The position numbers and the translations under genes were made by a program. DNA of 64,000 nt from Nitrincola sp048264025. GTDB taxonomy: Bacteria; Pseudomonadota; Gammaproteobacteria; Pseudomonadales; Balneatricaceae. The notes below the pieces were generated by a model. That model saw only the letters and a list, made by a program, of their open reading frames with translations. It did not search any database and was not told where the DNA came from. Where the stretch lies: positions 1 through 64,000 of the forward strand of contig NZ_JBLXDN010000009.1 of assembly GCF_048264025.1 (NCBI RefSeq). The letters run 5' to 3'. Positions 43,108 to 51,437 of the stretch are shown piece by piece (positions within the stretch are counted from its first letter, which is position 1; each line of letters starts with the position of its first letter).

Positions 43108-44367
43108 CTACCTGTCAACATAACCTAAATTCTCCACTGAATGTTGGTCAATAGCGTTGAGCTCAGCACGACGGCTCTGCCACTCTTCAACCCAGTCAGA
43201 CAAACGCTCGGCAGGCATTGCACGGGCAATCAACCAGCCCTGCGCGACATCACATCCGGCCTCACGCAAAAAACGCCAGTCTTCGGGATATTCCACTCCC
43301 TCAGCAACAGTTTTCAAACCCAGTTGATGGGCCAGATTCAGGCTGGCTTCAACTATAGTTCGAACGTAACTGTCATGACTGACGCCACGGACAAAACTGC
43401 CATCTATTTTCAGCTCATTGAAGGGGATATCATGCAACTGACGTAAGGATGAGTGCCCGGTGCCAAAGTCATCAATCGACAAACTGATTTTTTTAATCCT
43501 CAGACGAGTCAGTATATCCAGGGATGCCAAGGGATCACTCATCACTCGGCTTTCAGTCACTTCAAGCATCAGCACCGATGCCGGCACACCTATCTCGTGC
43601 AACAAACTTTCAACCCGGTCCGGGAAGTCCAGGCTAGCCAGATTGTTCATGGATATATTGACAGCCACCTGCAACGCCAGCCCTTCATCGTTCCAGCGTC
43701 GGACTTGTAGCAATACGGCCCTGAGTACCTGCTGTGTCAACTGATCTATCAGACCGGTTTCTTCGGCAACCTGAATAAATTGGTCTGGTAGCACCAGACC
43801 ATCATCTGGATGCTGCCAGCGCACCAGGGTCTCTACCCCCAGTAACTGGCCATCGCGAAGGCTTACCTTGGGCTGATAGTAATTAACCAGCTCTCCGGAA
43901 TTCAGGGCTTGACGCAATGCTGTCGCATCATAGCTACGCCGCGGAGGTGTTTCGGACAACAAGGGGCCAGATTGCTGCAAGGTTAATTGATGGGCCAGAG
44001 CCCGAGCCATAATGGTTTTCAATGCGGCTTGAGACACAGGCTTTTGCATACCACCCAACACTTTGAGTCGATGATGCAACGCCAGATTTTCGGCCGTGGC
44101 GATAATACGCCAATCCTCACCACTGACCAGAACCAATCCTCCCCGATAGCTCAGATGCACCAACTGACGGACAAACTCTATACCGTCCATGCCCGGCATC
44201 TGCAAATCACAAAATACCAGATCTATTCCATGCCGTTGCTCACTCAGCACCTGTAAAGCATCAACGGCAGAGTGCTGCGCCAACACATCATCATAGCCCA
44301 GCTTGGCCAGTTGTTTGACCAGCAAATGACACATGAAAGGCTCATCATCAACGACCAACATTTTCAT
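43108..44367 (-). CDS. REC-EAL response regulator, c-di-GMP phosphodiesterase
   Basis: A 419-residue regulator with an N-terminal receiver (Asp54 in LVFCDLQMPGMDG) and a C-terminal EAL domain from about residue 150. The EAL motif reads ETL (179-181) and the catalytic set appears complete: NISMNNLA, the Glu in MLEVTESRV, LSIDDFGTGHSSL, ELKIDGSFVRG and TVAEGVE. It should hydrolyse c-di-GMP under phosphorylation control. The start codon overlaps the stop of the hybrid kinase (TAATG), so this is the kinase's likely direct partner. Confidence 0.9.
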   Translation of the reverse strand: MKMLVVDDEPFMCHLLVKQLAKLGYDDVLAQHSAVDALQVLSEQRHGIDLVFCDLQMPGMDGIEFVRQLVHLSYRGGLVLVSGEDWRIIATAENLALHHRLKVLGGMQKPVSQAALKTIMARALAHQLTLQQSGPLLSETPPRRSYDATALRQALNSGELVNYYQPKVSLRDGQLLGVETLVRWQHPDDGLVLPDQFIQVAEETGLIDQLTQQVLRAVLLQVRRWNDEGLALQVAVNISMNNLASLDFPDRVESLLHEIGVPASVLMLEVTESRVMSDPLASLDILTRLRIKKISLSIDDFGTGHSSLRQLHDIPFNELKIDGSFVRGVSHDSYVRTIVEASLNLAHQLGLKTVAEGVEYPEDWRFLREAGCDVAQGWLIARAMPAERLSDWVEEWQSRRAELNAIDQHSVENLGYVDR

Positions 44368-47300
44368 TAGTCACTCCCCGCAAAACCAATATACGTTTCT
44401 ATCGCTTGCAGTGTTGCGTCTACCTGCTCCTCAAAGACTTGCAGGCAGGCTTCCACATCGGCACTCCGATTTGATTTGACTGTTTGTTCCAGTGTCGCAC
44501 ACAGCTCACCAAGACGCAGCGCACCTACCGAGCGAGACGATGACTTGAGCTTATGTGCCACACCCGCAATCTGGTTCAGGTCATGTGACTGCCAGGCCTG
44601 GACAATCGTTTGCGCATGGTTGCGTACCGACTCCACATAATCACAGAGCAACTCATTCATAACCAACTCATCACCCCCAACCAACTCACTCAGCACCATC
44701 GGATTCAGCAGAGCCGTAGCATCATCTATCGGCTGTTCAGCGCCCTGCTTCATGTTGCTTTCCTCTTGTACTTTTCGAACGGGCAACCAGGTTTCCAGCG
44801 CGGCTTGTAATTTGGGTATCTGCACCGGTTTGACCAGATAAGCATCCATTCCCACCAATTCGGCCCGATCAGACTCGCCACGCAGTGCATTGGCCGTCAG
44901 GGCAAGGATGGGGAAATGCTGCCCTTCAGCTTCTTCATGGCGTATCTGCCCGGTCAGCTCATAACCATCCATTTCGGGCATATGCAGATCAGTCAGCAAT
45001 ATTGAAAAACGTCCTGTACGCCACATTTCCAGCGCCTGCTGTCCATTGTCAGCTATTTCAGCGCTATAACCGAGTAAGCGTAACTGCTGCAGGATCACTA
45101 TCTGATTGATATCATCATCTTCAGCTACCAGAATCAGTTGATCACTCGACTGGGCCTGATGCTTAAGATTGACCGACAGCGCCTCAGCCGACGCCGCTTG
45201 TTGCCGAGAGTAGGCCGTCGGTGGCGATACAAATCCAGCCGCTATACTCAGTGCTTGCAGAAAGGCCTGGCGGCTTAGTGCATCACCATCCAGCAACACC
45301 TGCTCCGGATCATCAATACGCGCACGCCGCCTACGCCCCTGCTGTATCTGCAAGCGGCGCAGATGCGGCAAGCTGGCCAGCAGCCCTGACAGCGGCTTTA
45401 ACTCAGGCTGCCCATTGGTGATCAACACGACCGGCGGAACCTGACAGGACAGCAGGTTTGCCAACGACTCCTCTTCTGCATACACCACCGCTTGACCACC
45501 CGCGGCGCTGATGTAGGCAGCCAGATCCTCGGGAGTATAACTGTCTGCAGGCATAATGACGCAGCTCAACCCTTTCAGGCTTGGCCAACTGGGGGCCACA
45601 TTGACAACTGACTTTTGCATAGGGTGCAACAGGGTAAACGCTGATCCCTGTCCGGGTTGACTCTCTACCCGGATTTTCCCCTGCATCATATCCACCAAGC
45701 GCTTGCTGATCGCCAGCCCCAACCCGGTTCCACCAAAACGCCGAGTTGTATCTGATTCGGCTTGCGTAAAGGGATCAAACAGCTCGTTCAGCCGCTCGGC
45801 CTGAATACCTATGCCGTTATCCTGAATGATGATGCGTAACTGCTGATCGGCATCCACCAATACCCGCACAGACACCTTACCACGCTGTTCACGCCCACCG
45901 GAGAACTTGATTGCATTCCCTACCAGGTTGTACAACACCTGACGCATCCGCACCGGATCTATCTCCACATGGCGAGGCAAGTCCGGACTGATAAATACCG
46001 ACAGATCCACCTGCTTATCCAGTGCCAACACCACCAGTGAGTTACACAAGTTTTCTACCAGCTCACCCAGATCAGTCGCTTCAGGATTGATCTCTAAGCG
46101 ACCGGCTTCAATTTTAGAAAAGTCGAGAATATCATCGATGATCCCTAATAAAGAGAGGGCTGAGCGCTGAATGGTTTGTACCAGCCCGCGCTGATAGTCA
46201 CTCATCTCATCCTGACCCAGTACCTCGATGAGTCCAAGGACACCATTCATTGGTGTCCGTATCTCATGGCTCATGGTGGCTAAAAATGCCGATTTGGCAT
46301 GACTGGCCTCTTCCGCTTCGACCCGTGCATTGATCAATTGATAGATCAGCGAACGCCGCTCACTGATATCCCTCAGGGTTCCGGTGAAATAAATCTGGCC
46401 ATGAATTTCATAGCGATTGACAGCCAGCTCCAGCGGAATCAAGGTGCCATCCTTGCAACACCCTTCAACCTCCCGGCTGGAACCGACCACGCGCGCGATC
46501 CCTGTCTGATGGTAGTTATTCAAGTAGGCATCATGTTCATCCCGGTGAGGAGCCGGCATCAGCATGGACACATTCTTCCCGAGCATCTCGTCGATGGCGT
46601 AGCCAAAAATTTTGGTTGCCGCCGGATTCACCCGCTGGATAATACCTGTCTCATCAATGGTGATAACGCATTCCATCAGATTATTGAGTACGGCTTCGAT
46701 TTCCTGCTCCTTGGCATTCAACGCCAGCAGGGCTTCACCACGCTCTTCAATTCGGATACGCAGTTTGTCATTCAACAGTTGCAGTTGCTCAGTAGCTTCA
46801 TGCTGCAGGGTAACATCATGCGCCGACGCATAGATCAGACCATTGGGCTGCGGCAGCGCCTTCCATTCCAGCCAGCGCCAACTGCCATTTGTGCACAGAT
46901 AACGGTTTTTAAACTCGCTAGCGCGCTCACCCGTGTTGATCTTCGCCATCTGTTGCTCAGTTGTTTCGCGATCATCCGGATGGATCAGATTGCTAAACGG
47001 CTGGCTCAGCAGTTCTTTTTCAGTCCAGCCAAGTATCTGGGTAAAGGCCGGATTGACGCGCCGAAATTTGCCCTGGATATCGGCGATACACAGCAGATCC
47101 AGCGACACAGAGAAAAAACGATCCAATTGTTCTTCGGCTTCCTTGCGGGCAGTAATATCCTGGATCACCACCAGCGAGCCAAATCCACCCTCCATTGCAT
47201 AAGGCACTGATGACCAATCAACCACAAAAGGCGTACCATCAAGTCGTAAACAGATCGTGGTGACGCTTTCTTCCAGGGTTTCTCCGGCAGATATTCGCCG

Positions 47301-49136
47301 AATTCGCTCGGCAATGGCGGCACGGTGATCCTGCTCCACCAGCGCCAGCACCGAATGGCCAACCACCTGTTCCAATGACTCAGCGGCAAAGGTATCGAGG
47401 CCCCGAGAGTTCAGGTAGACCACACGACCTTCATGCTGCAGCAGGATGGTAAAGGGCGCTGTTTCGATCAGGCTACGGTAACGCCCTTCGCTCTCCTGCA
47501 AGGCCAGCTCAGTGGAGCGGCGATGCTGTAATTCTTCACGCAGCTCTTGAGTACGTTTTGCCACTTCCGCGCGAGTAGCCGCATAACGTCCGGCACTGCC
47601 AAGCGTTGCAAACACGGCCATAAAAGCGGCAATAACCGAGAAAACCAGATAAAGCTGCTCTTCAAAGGTTGAACCCGGCTTCCAGGTCGGTGTTGCTGGC
47701 TCCATTTCCAAACGCCAGGTTCGTGACGCGATATTTATATCTCTGATCCAACCGGCGGCCTGCTCGGCGGGCAAAGTATCCCACAAGACAGTGCGTGCAT
47801 CTGCCAGGGTGACATCACTCACCCTGAGATTGATATCCTGTGCCTCAGCCAATTGAACCAGGGGGGCCAGCCAGGCTTTGATGTCATAGAGTCCAACCAC
47901 ATAACCCTGCAAGGGCAACTCATCACCGGGCACACCTTGGTGCAACGGGTGCTGTGAATCCTGGTAAACGGCCTGGAACACCAACACCCCGAGCTTACCG
48001 CTGCGCAGCAAGGGCACCATAGGCGCCATGACCGGTCGACCGGTGGAGCGTGCCTGCTGCATCGCCTCAACCCGCGGCTGCTCAAAGCCATGATCGAGAC
48101 CCAAGGCGATGGCATTATCTGCTGCAGGCTCACTAAACAGGACAGGAAACAGCACGTCGCGTTGTGCAAGAGGTGACACTTGCTGATCTGAGCCCAGCTC
48201 AAATACCTGTCCATGGGAATGCAACAGATTTCGCTCAAAGGCTTTCAGCTCAGAGCGCAATACCAGTGGCGACCAATCGATTGCCAGCACAGCAGGTTCA
48301 TCGGTAATAAAGCGTGTGTAGCTGGCGAACTCAGACCGGTGAACACGAACACTGGAAGCAAAAAAACGCTCCACACCGATCAGTGGGTTAATCAGATTGG
48401 GCAAGGTTTCAAAGCGCAGATCACTGATCTCTTCAAATAGACGATCCAACTCCAGCTGACTGCGGCCTTTTTCCAGACGGGCCAGCGCATAATTGCCTAG
48501 CAGCAATAAAATAGCCGTCATTGCCAAGGGCAAAATAATGCGATAGGAGCCAACCTGCGGTCCTGAACGCTGGCGATCTTGCCACAGCAGCAACACAATA
48601 GGTGCAAACAGCAATACCCCCAGCGTATCGCCAACCCACCAAATCAACCATTCAGCACGCAGCTCCTGAGCCGTCATCGATGCCATCAGATACTGGCTGA
48701 TCACCCCGACACTGGGAGCTATTACGCAGGTCAGCGGGCCTGCCAGCAACAGAAAGCGTAGCAGATCCGCATCTTTAGCCAAGGGTTCGGGCCGTCGGAC
48801 CAAGGATTGTACCAAGGTTGCCGCAATCACAGCCTGTAGCGAAGCCGCCGTAGCAACGAATAGGCTAGACAGCAGAACAGCAAAACTCTGCTGCATCCAT
48901 AGATCGACCAGCAGGCTACCAATCCAGATACCCGGCCAGCACCCTCGTCCCCAGATCAACAAGGCCGCCAGCCCCAATCCGGCCGCGGGCCAGAAGGGTA
49001 CAGAATAACCTTCAGAAAAAGCGACCGAAACCGTCAGTATGCCTAGCAGAGCATAGCCAAGCGACAGTGCCAGTATATATACCAGTCGGGTATGAAGCGG
49101 TTTTTCTCTAGCCGGGCTTACCTGGGGTTCTAGCAT
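44367..49136 (-). CDS. MASE1-CHASE-PAS hybrid histidine kinase with REC and HPt
   Basis: A 1589-residue membrane kinase. Order: MASE1-like multi-TM sensor (about 15-215), CHASE-type periplasmic domain (about 225-480), TM (about 495-515), three PAS domains (about 550-665, 670-785, 810-930), HisKA with phospho-His957 (MSHEIRTPMNG), HATPase (about 1060-1170; NLVGNAIKFSG, DNGIGI, GGTGLGLAI), a degenerate receiver-like stretch (about 1190-1300), a true receiver with Asp1383 (LLTDLHMPEMDG) and HPt with His1528 (AHKLKSSSRSVG). It can run a full phosphorelay and hand phosphate to the two regulators translated after it. The signal is unknown; CHASE domains often bind small ligands. Confidence 0.9.
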   Translation of the reverse strand: MLEPQVSPAREKPLHTRLVYILALSLGYALLGILTVSVAFSEGYSVPFWPAAGLGLAALLIWGRGCWPGIWIGSLLVDLWMQQSFAVLLSSLFVATAASLQAVIAATLVQSLVRRPEPLAKDADLLRFLLLAGPLTCVIAPSVGVISQYLMASMTAQELRAEWLIWWVGDTLGVLLFAPIVLLLWQDRQRSGPQVGSYRIILPLAMTAILLLLGNYALARLEKGRSQLELDRLFEEISDLRFETLPNLINPLIGVERFFASSVRVHRSEFASYTRFITDEPAVLAIDWSPLVLRSELKAFERNLLHSHGQVFELGSDQQVSPLAQRDVLFPVLFSEPAADNAIALGLDHGFEQPRVEAMQQARSTGRPVMAPMVPLLRSGKLGVLVFQAVYQDSQHPLHQGVPGDELPLQGYVVGLYDIKAWLAPLVQLAEAQDINLRVSDVTLADARTVLWDTLPAEQAAGWIRDINIASRTWRLEMEPATPTWKPGSTFEEQLYLVFSVIAAFMAVFATLGSAGRYAATRAEVAKRTQELREELQHRRSTELALQESEGRYRSLIETAPFTILLQHEGRVVYLNSRGLDTFAAESLEQVVGHSVLALVEQDHRAAIAERIRRISAGETLEESVTTICLRLDGTPFVVDWSSVPYAMEGGFGSLVVIQDITARKEAEEQLDRFFSVSLDLLCIADIQGKFRRVNPAFTQILGWTEKELLSQPFSNLIHPDDRETTEQQMAKINTGERASEFKNRYLCTNGSWRWLEWKALPQPNGLIYASAHDVTLQHEATEQLQLLNDKLRIRIEERGEALLALNAKEQEIEAVLNNLMECVITIDETGIIQRVNPAATKIFGYAIDEMLGKNVSMLMPAPHRDEHDAYLNNYHQTGIARVVGSSREVEGCCKDGTLIPLELAVNRYEIHGQIYFTGTLRDISERRSLIYQLINARVEAEEASHAKSAFLATMSHEIRTPMNGVLGLIEVLGQDEMSDYQRGLVQTIQRSALSLLGIIDDILDFSKIEAGRLEINPEATDLGELVENLCNSLVVLALDKQVDLSVFISPDLPRHVEIDPVRMRQVLYNLVGNAIKFSGGREQRGKVSVRVLVDADQQLRIIIQDNGIGIQAERLNELFDPFTQAESDTTRRFGGTGLGLAISKRLVDMMQGKIRVESQPGQGSAFTLLHPMQKSVVNVAPSWPSLKGLSCVIMPADSYTPEDLAAYISAAGGQAVVYAEEESLANLLSCQVPPVVLITNGQPELKPLSGLLASLPHLRRLQIQQGRRRRARIDDPEQVLLDGDALSRQAFLQALSIAAGFVSPPTAYSRQQAASAEALSVNLKHQAQSSDQLILVAEDDDINQIVILQQLRLLGYSAEIADNGQQALEMWRTGRFSILLTDLHMPEMDGYELTGQIRHEEAEGQHFPILALTANALRGESDRAELVGMDAYLVKPVQIPKLQAALETWLPVRKVQEESNMKQGAEQPIDDATALLNPMVLSELVGGDELVMNELLCDYVESVRNHAQTIVQAWQSHDLNQIAGVAHKLKSSSRSVGALRLGELCATLEQTVKSNRSADVEACLQVFEEQVDATLQAIETYIGFAGSD

Positions 49137-49154
49137 CTGGACAAAGTACCTTTT

Positions 49155-49171
49155 TATAGTGCTTCACTATA
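49155..49171. promoter_or_regulatory. Inverted repeat just upstream of the hybrid kinase
   Basis: TATAGTG-CTT-CACTATA is a perfect 7-bp inverted repeat, flanked by a further AGTAC/GTACT pair (49146-49178), 19 bases before the kinase start. There is no T-tract in the right direction for a terminator, so an operator or leader hairpin is more likely. Confidence 0.45.
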
Positions 49172-49393
49172 GAGTACTGACAGACATTCAGCCACAATAA
49201 GTGCCCCCAGCTTCATCGATGAGTGACCGGTAACTGTCAAGAACACCCGCCAGCAAAATAACGACTCAACATGGCACAGCGAGAGCACAAACTTGATCTG
49301 TATCATTGATTGATGCGGCTTTACTTGCGGCCTGTTTTTTTTATCTGCACAATTCGGGCCTCATACCTAGGTTTGCTCAGTAAGGACTCTGCA

Positions 49394-49888
49394 ATGCGAA
49401 CAGCCATATTTGGCTTTATGCTGTTATTACTGATGCCTATCAGTCAGTTTGCCGAAGCGATAGATCTACGCGAACTGCGCATGATCAATCAGCAGGTGAA
49501 CCTGGATTATCAGCGCCGCGAGCAAACCGGGCAGCGATACAGTCATTCAGCACTGGCCAAATATCACCTGGTACGCCAGCGTTTCCCCGATGCAAGAATG
49601 ATGATTACCCATGCTCAGCATATCACTCCCAGTGGCTACGAAATCGAGCCTCATACGGTAGTCACCGTCGAGGCAAATAACCGCATTTGGGTTATGGACT
49701 ATGAATTACTGAATATTTATACCGCTGAAGATCGACGCGACTTGAAACCAGTCACCAGTATTGAGCTTCGCGAAGATGAGGTATGGATTCACCACAACCA
49801 TGAGGATTGGAGCATTCACAGCAGCCAGCCAGCCGACTCAGCCACGGAAGCCAAGCTGAGATCGACTTTGCTGAATTCACCTAGCTAG
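49394..49888 (+). CDS. Secreted protein, possible inactive BTLCP-like domain
   Basis: A 164-residue protein from ATG 49394 (TAAGGA ribosome-binding site) with a signal peptide ending about AEA-ID. The pattern VNLDYQRR, then ALAKYHLVRQRFPDARMMI, HTVVTVEANNRIWVMDYEL and RRDLKPVTSI resembles the second half of bacterial transglutaminase-like cysteine proteases (LapG family), where AIAKY follows the catalytic GDCEDY, His is in HMVL and Asp in LDN. Here the Cys is absent (YSHSALAKY), while His and Asp are kept, and the protein is shorter. So it may be an inactive relative; this is inference and an unrelated fold is possible. Convergent with dadA, 4-base overlap. Confidence 0.6.
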   Translation: MRTAIFGFMLLLLMPISQFAEAIDLRELRMINQQVNLDYQRREQTGQRYSHSALAKYHLVRQRFPDARMMITHAQHITPSGYEIEPHTVVTVEANNRIWVMDYELLNIYTAEDRRDLKPVTSIELREDEVWIHHNHEDWSIHSSQPADSATEAKLRSTLLNSPS

Positions 49889-51126
49889 GCGGTTGCCAGT
49901 CTCTCTGAGACTGCACTACTGTCGAGAATCGTCGCCAGCATATCGGCCGTGACCGCACTCAACGTCCAACCCAAGTGACCATGGCCGGTATTGTAAAAGA
50001 CCGTCGGCAGGCGTCCGCGCCCTACTTTGGGCATCATATTTGGCATCATTGGTCTTAATCCGGCCCAGGGCACTACACTGCGGGTACTGACATCCGGAAA
50101 GCACTGATTGACCCAGTCGACCAGAGGCTTGATGCGATCTGCGCGAATATCCTTGTTGTAGCCATTAAACTCAGCGGTACCAGCCACTCGAAAGCGGTCT
50201 TGACCCAATCGGCTGCTCACCAGTTTGGTTTCGTCATCCAGCAGGCTAACCTGGGGTGCCGCTGCCTGGCTTTCGGCATCCAGCAGATTGACGGTAATCG
50301 AATAGCCTTTTACCGGATAGATGTTCACCCGATCGCCCAGTGCGGCGGCCAGCTTTCGACTAGCAACTCCTGCTGACACGACCAGCGCATCAAAGTTGTG
50401 TGATATTCTCTCACCCTGATGGCTAACAACCACTGTGGCGCTCCTGGCGTCGGCGCTAACATCCACAACATCCTGCTCATAGAGGCAGTTGACCCCCATG
50501 CGTTCACACGCGCTGGCGAGTCCCTGGGTATATTTATGAATATCACCCGTAGAGTCACTCGGGGTTAAAAAGCCGCCATAAAACTGCCCTTTGAGAGTAG
50601 GCTCAATACGTTGAATATCGCTGCTCGCTAGCGTTTCACGTACCAGCCCCCCTTTTGCCAGCAGCTTGGAAACCTGTTGTGCATGCTCAAAGCCAGCCTG
50701 GTCACGATAAATATGCAGTATGCCCTTCTGCTTGAGATCAAAATCTATCTGCTCATCAGCCGCCCAGCCTAGCAACAATTCACGTGCCGCAATCGCCAGC
50801 CGTGCTGTTTCAGTAGTGTTTTGCTCATACTGCGGAATCGCGGCGATAAACTCGGCAAACCAGGAGAGCTTGTGCCAGGAAGGTTTGGGGTTGACCAGCA
50901 GAGGAGCATCTTTTTTCAGCATCCACTTCATACCTTTGAAAATGGTCGCCCAATAAGTCCAGACTTCGGCATTAGAAGCGGACAACTGCCCACCATTGGC
51001 AAAGGAGGTTTCCATCGCGGCGTAGCGCTGTTTTTCGAACAGGGTAACCTGATAGCCACGTTTGGCCAGGGCATAAGCTGAGGTGACGCCGGTAATACCG
51101 CCGCCAATGACTGCAATTGATTTCAT
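49885..51126 (-). CDS. dadA: D-amino acid dehydrogenase (DadA type)
   Basis: FAD-dependent membrane-associated dehydrogenase that deaminates D-amino acids. I start at ATG 51126 (MKSIAVIGGGITGVTSAYAL, 413 residues), with GGAG ten bases upstream. The dinucleotide motif IGGGITGV and the C-terminal PWAGLRPMMPN and NTGHGHLGWTLS are typical of DadA. It lies behind a tandem glycine riboswitch, so glycine should control it, which suggests a role in glycine or small D-amino-acid breakdown rather than only D-alanine. No alr/dadX racemase is adjacent. Confidence 0.9.
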   Translation of the reverse strand: MKSIAVIGGGITGVTSAYALAKRGYQVTLFEKQRYAAMETSFANGGQLSASNAEVWTYWATIFKGMKWMLKKDAPLLVNPKPSWHKLSWFAEFIAAIPQYEQNTTETARLAIAARELLLGWAADEQIDFDLKQKGILHIYRDQAGFEHAQQVSKLLAKGGLVRETLASSDIQRIEPTLKGQFYGGFLTPSDSTGDIHKYTQGLASACERMGVNCLYEQDVVDVSADARSATVVVSHQGERISHNFDALVVSAGVASRKLAAALGDRVNIYPVKGYSITVNLLDAESQAAAPQVSLLDDETKLVSSRLGQDRFRVAGTAEFNGYNKDIRADRIKPLVDWVNQCFPDVSTRSVVPWAGLRPMMPNMMPKVGRGRLPTVFYNTGHGHLGWTLSAVTADMLATILDSSAVSERLATA

Positions 51127-51180
51127 CGCGAACAACTCCGAAGCAACATAGGGTTAGACAGGGCCATAGTGCACCTGCCA

Positions 51181-51364
51181 CCCCCTCCGTCGCTGTACCT
51201 GAGAGATTCACGCCAATAACAGCGCTTGCTCCTTCGGTGTGCCGCTGCAAGCGACAACTCTTCGGAGTTTAGTGAACGATACCGGTCCATTTGCCTGAGA
51301 GTTTCCGGGGCGGTTGCTCCTTCGGCGCCGCTCAACCTTTATACAAGGCCAGCGATCTCTCCCG
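51181..51364 (-). promoter_or_regulatory. Tandem glycine riboswitch upstream of dadA
   Basis: Read on the minus strand, aptamer I runs from GGGAGAG (51364) through GCCGAAGGAGCAA to CTCTCAGGCAAATGGAC, and aptamer II has CACCGAAGGAGCAA and CTCTCAGGTACAGCGACGG. The doubled CCGAAGGAGCAA and CTCTCAGG cores are the hallmarks of tandem glycine aptamers. The leader ends 54 bases before dadA. Part of the linker, AACTCCGAAG (51269-51260), is a perfect complement of CTTCGGAGTT (51143-51134), which holds the dadA ribosome-binding site. Confidence 0.93.
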
Positions 51365-51437
51365 ATATCATTCTTCATTAAACTTGCGCCAGTTTAACAC
51401 CCGCGCGGCAGCGCATCCATGCGCCCAAAGAATAATA

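Noticed and set aside
46299..47210. 303-codon open frame antisense to the hybrid kinase
   Set aside because: It lies fully inside well-supported PAS-domain coding sequence on the other strand, has low-complexity His/Gln-rich composition and no recognisable domain.
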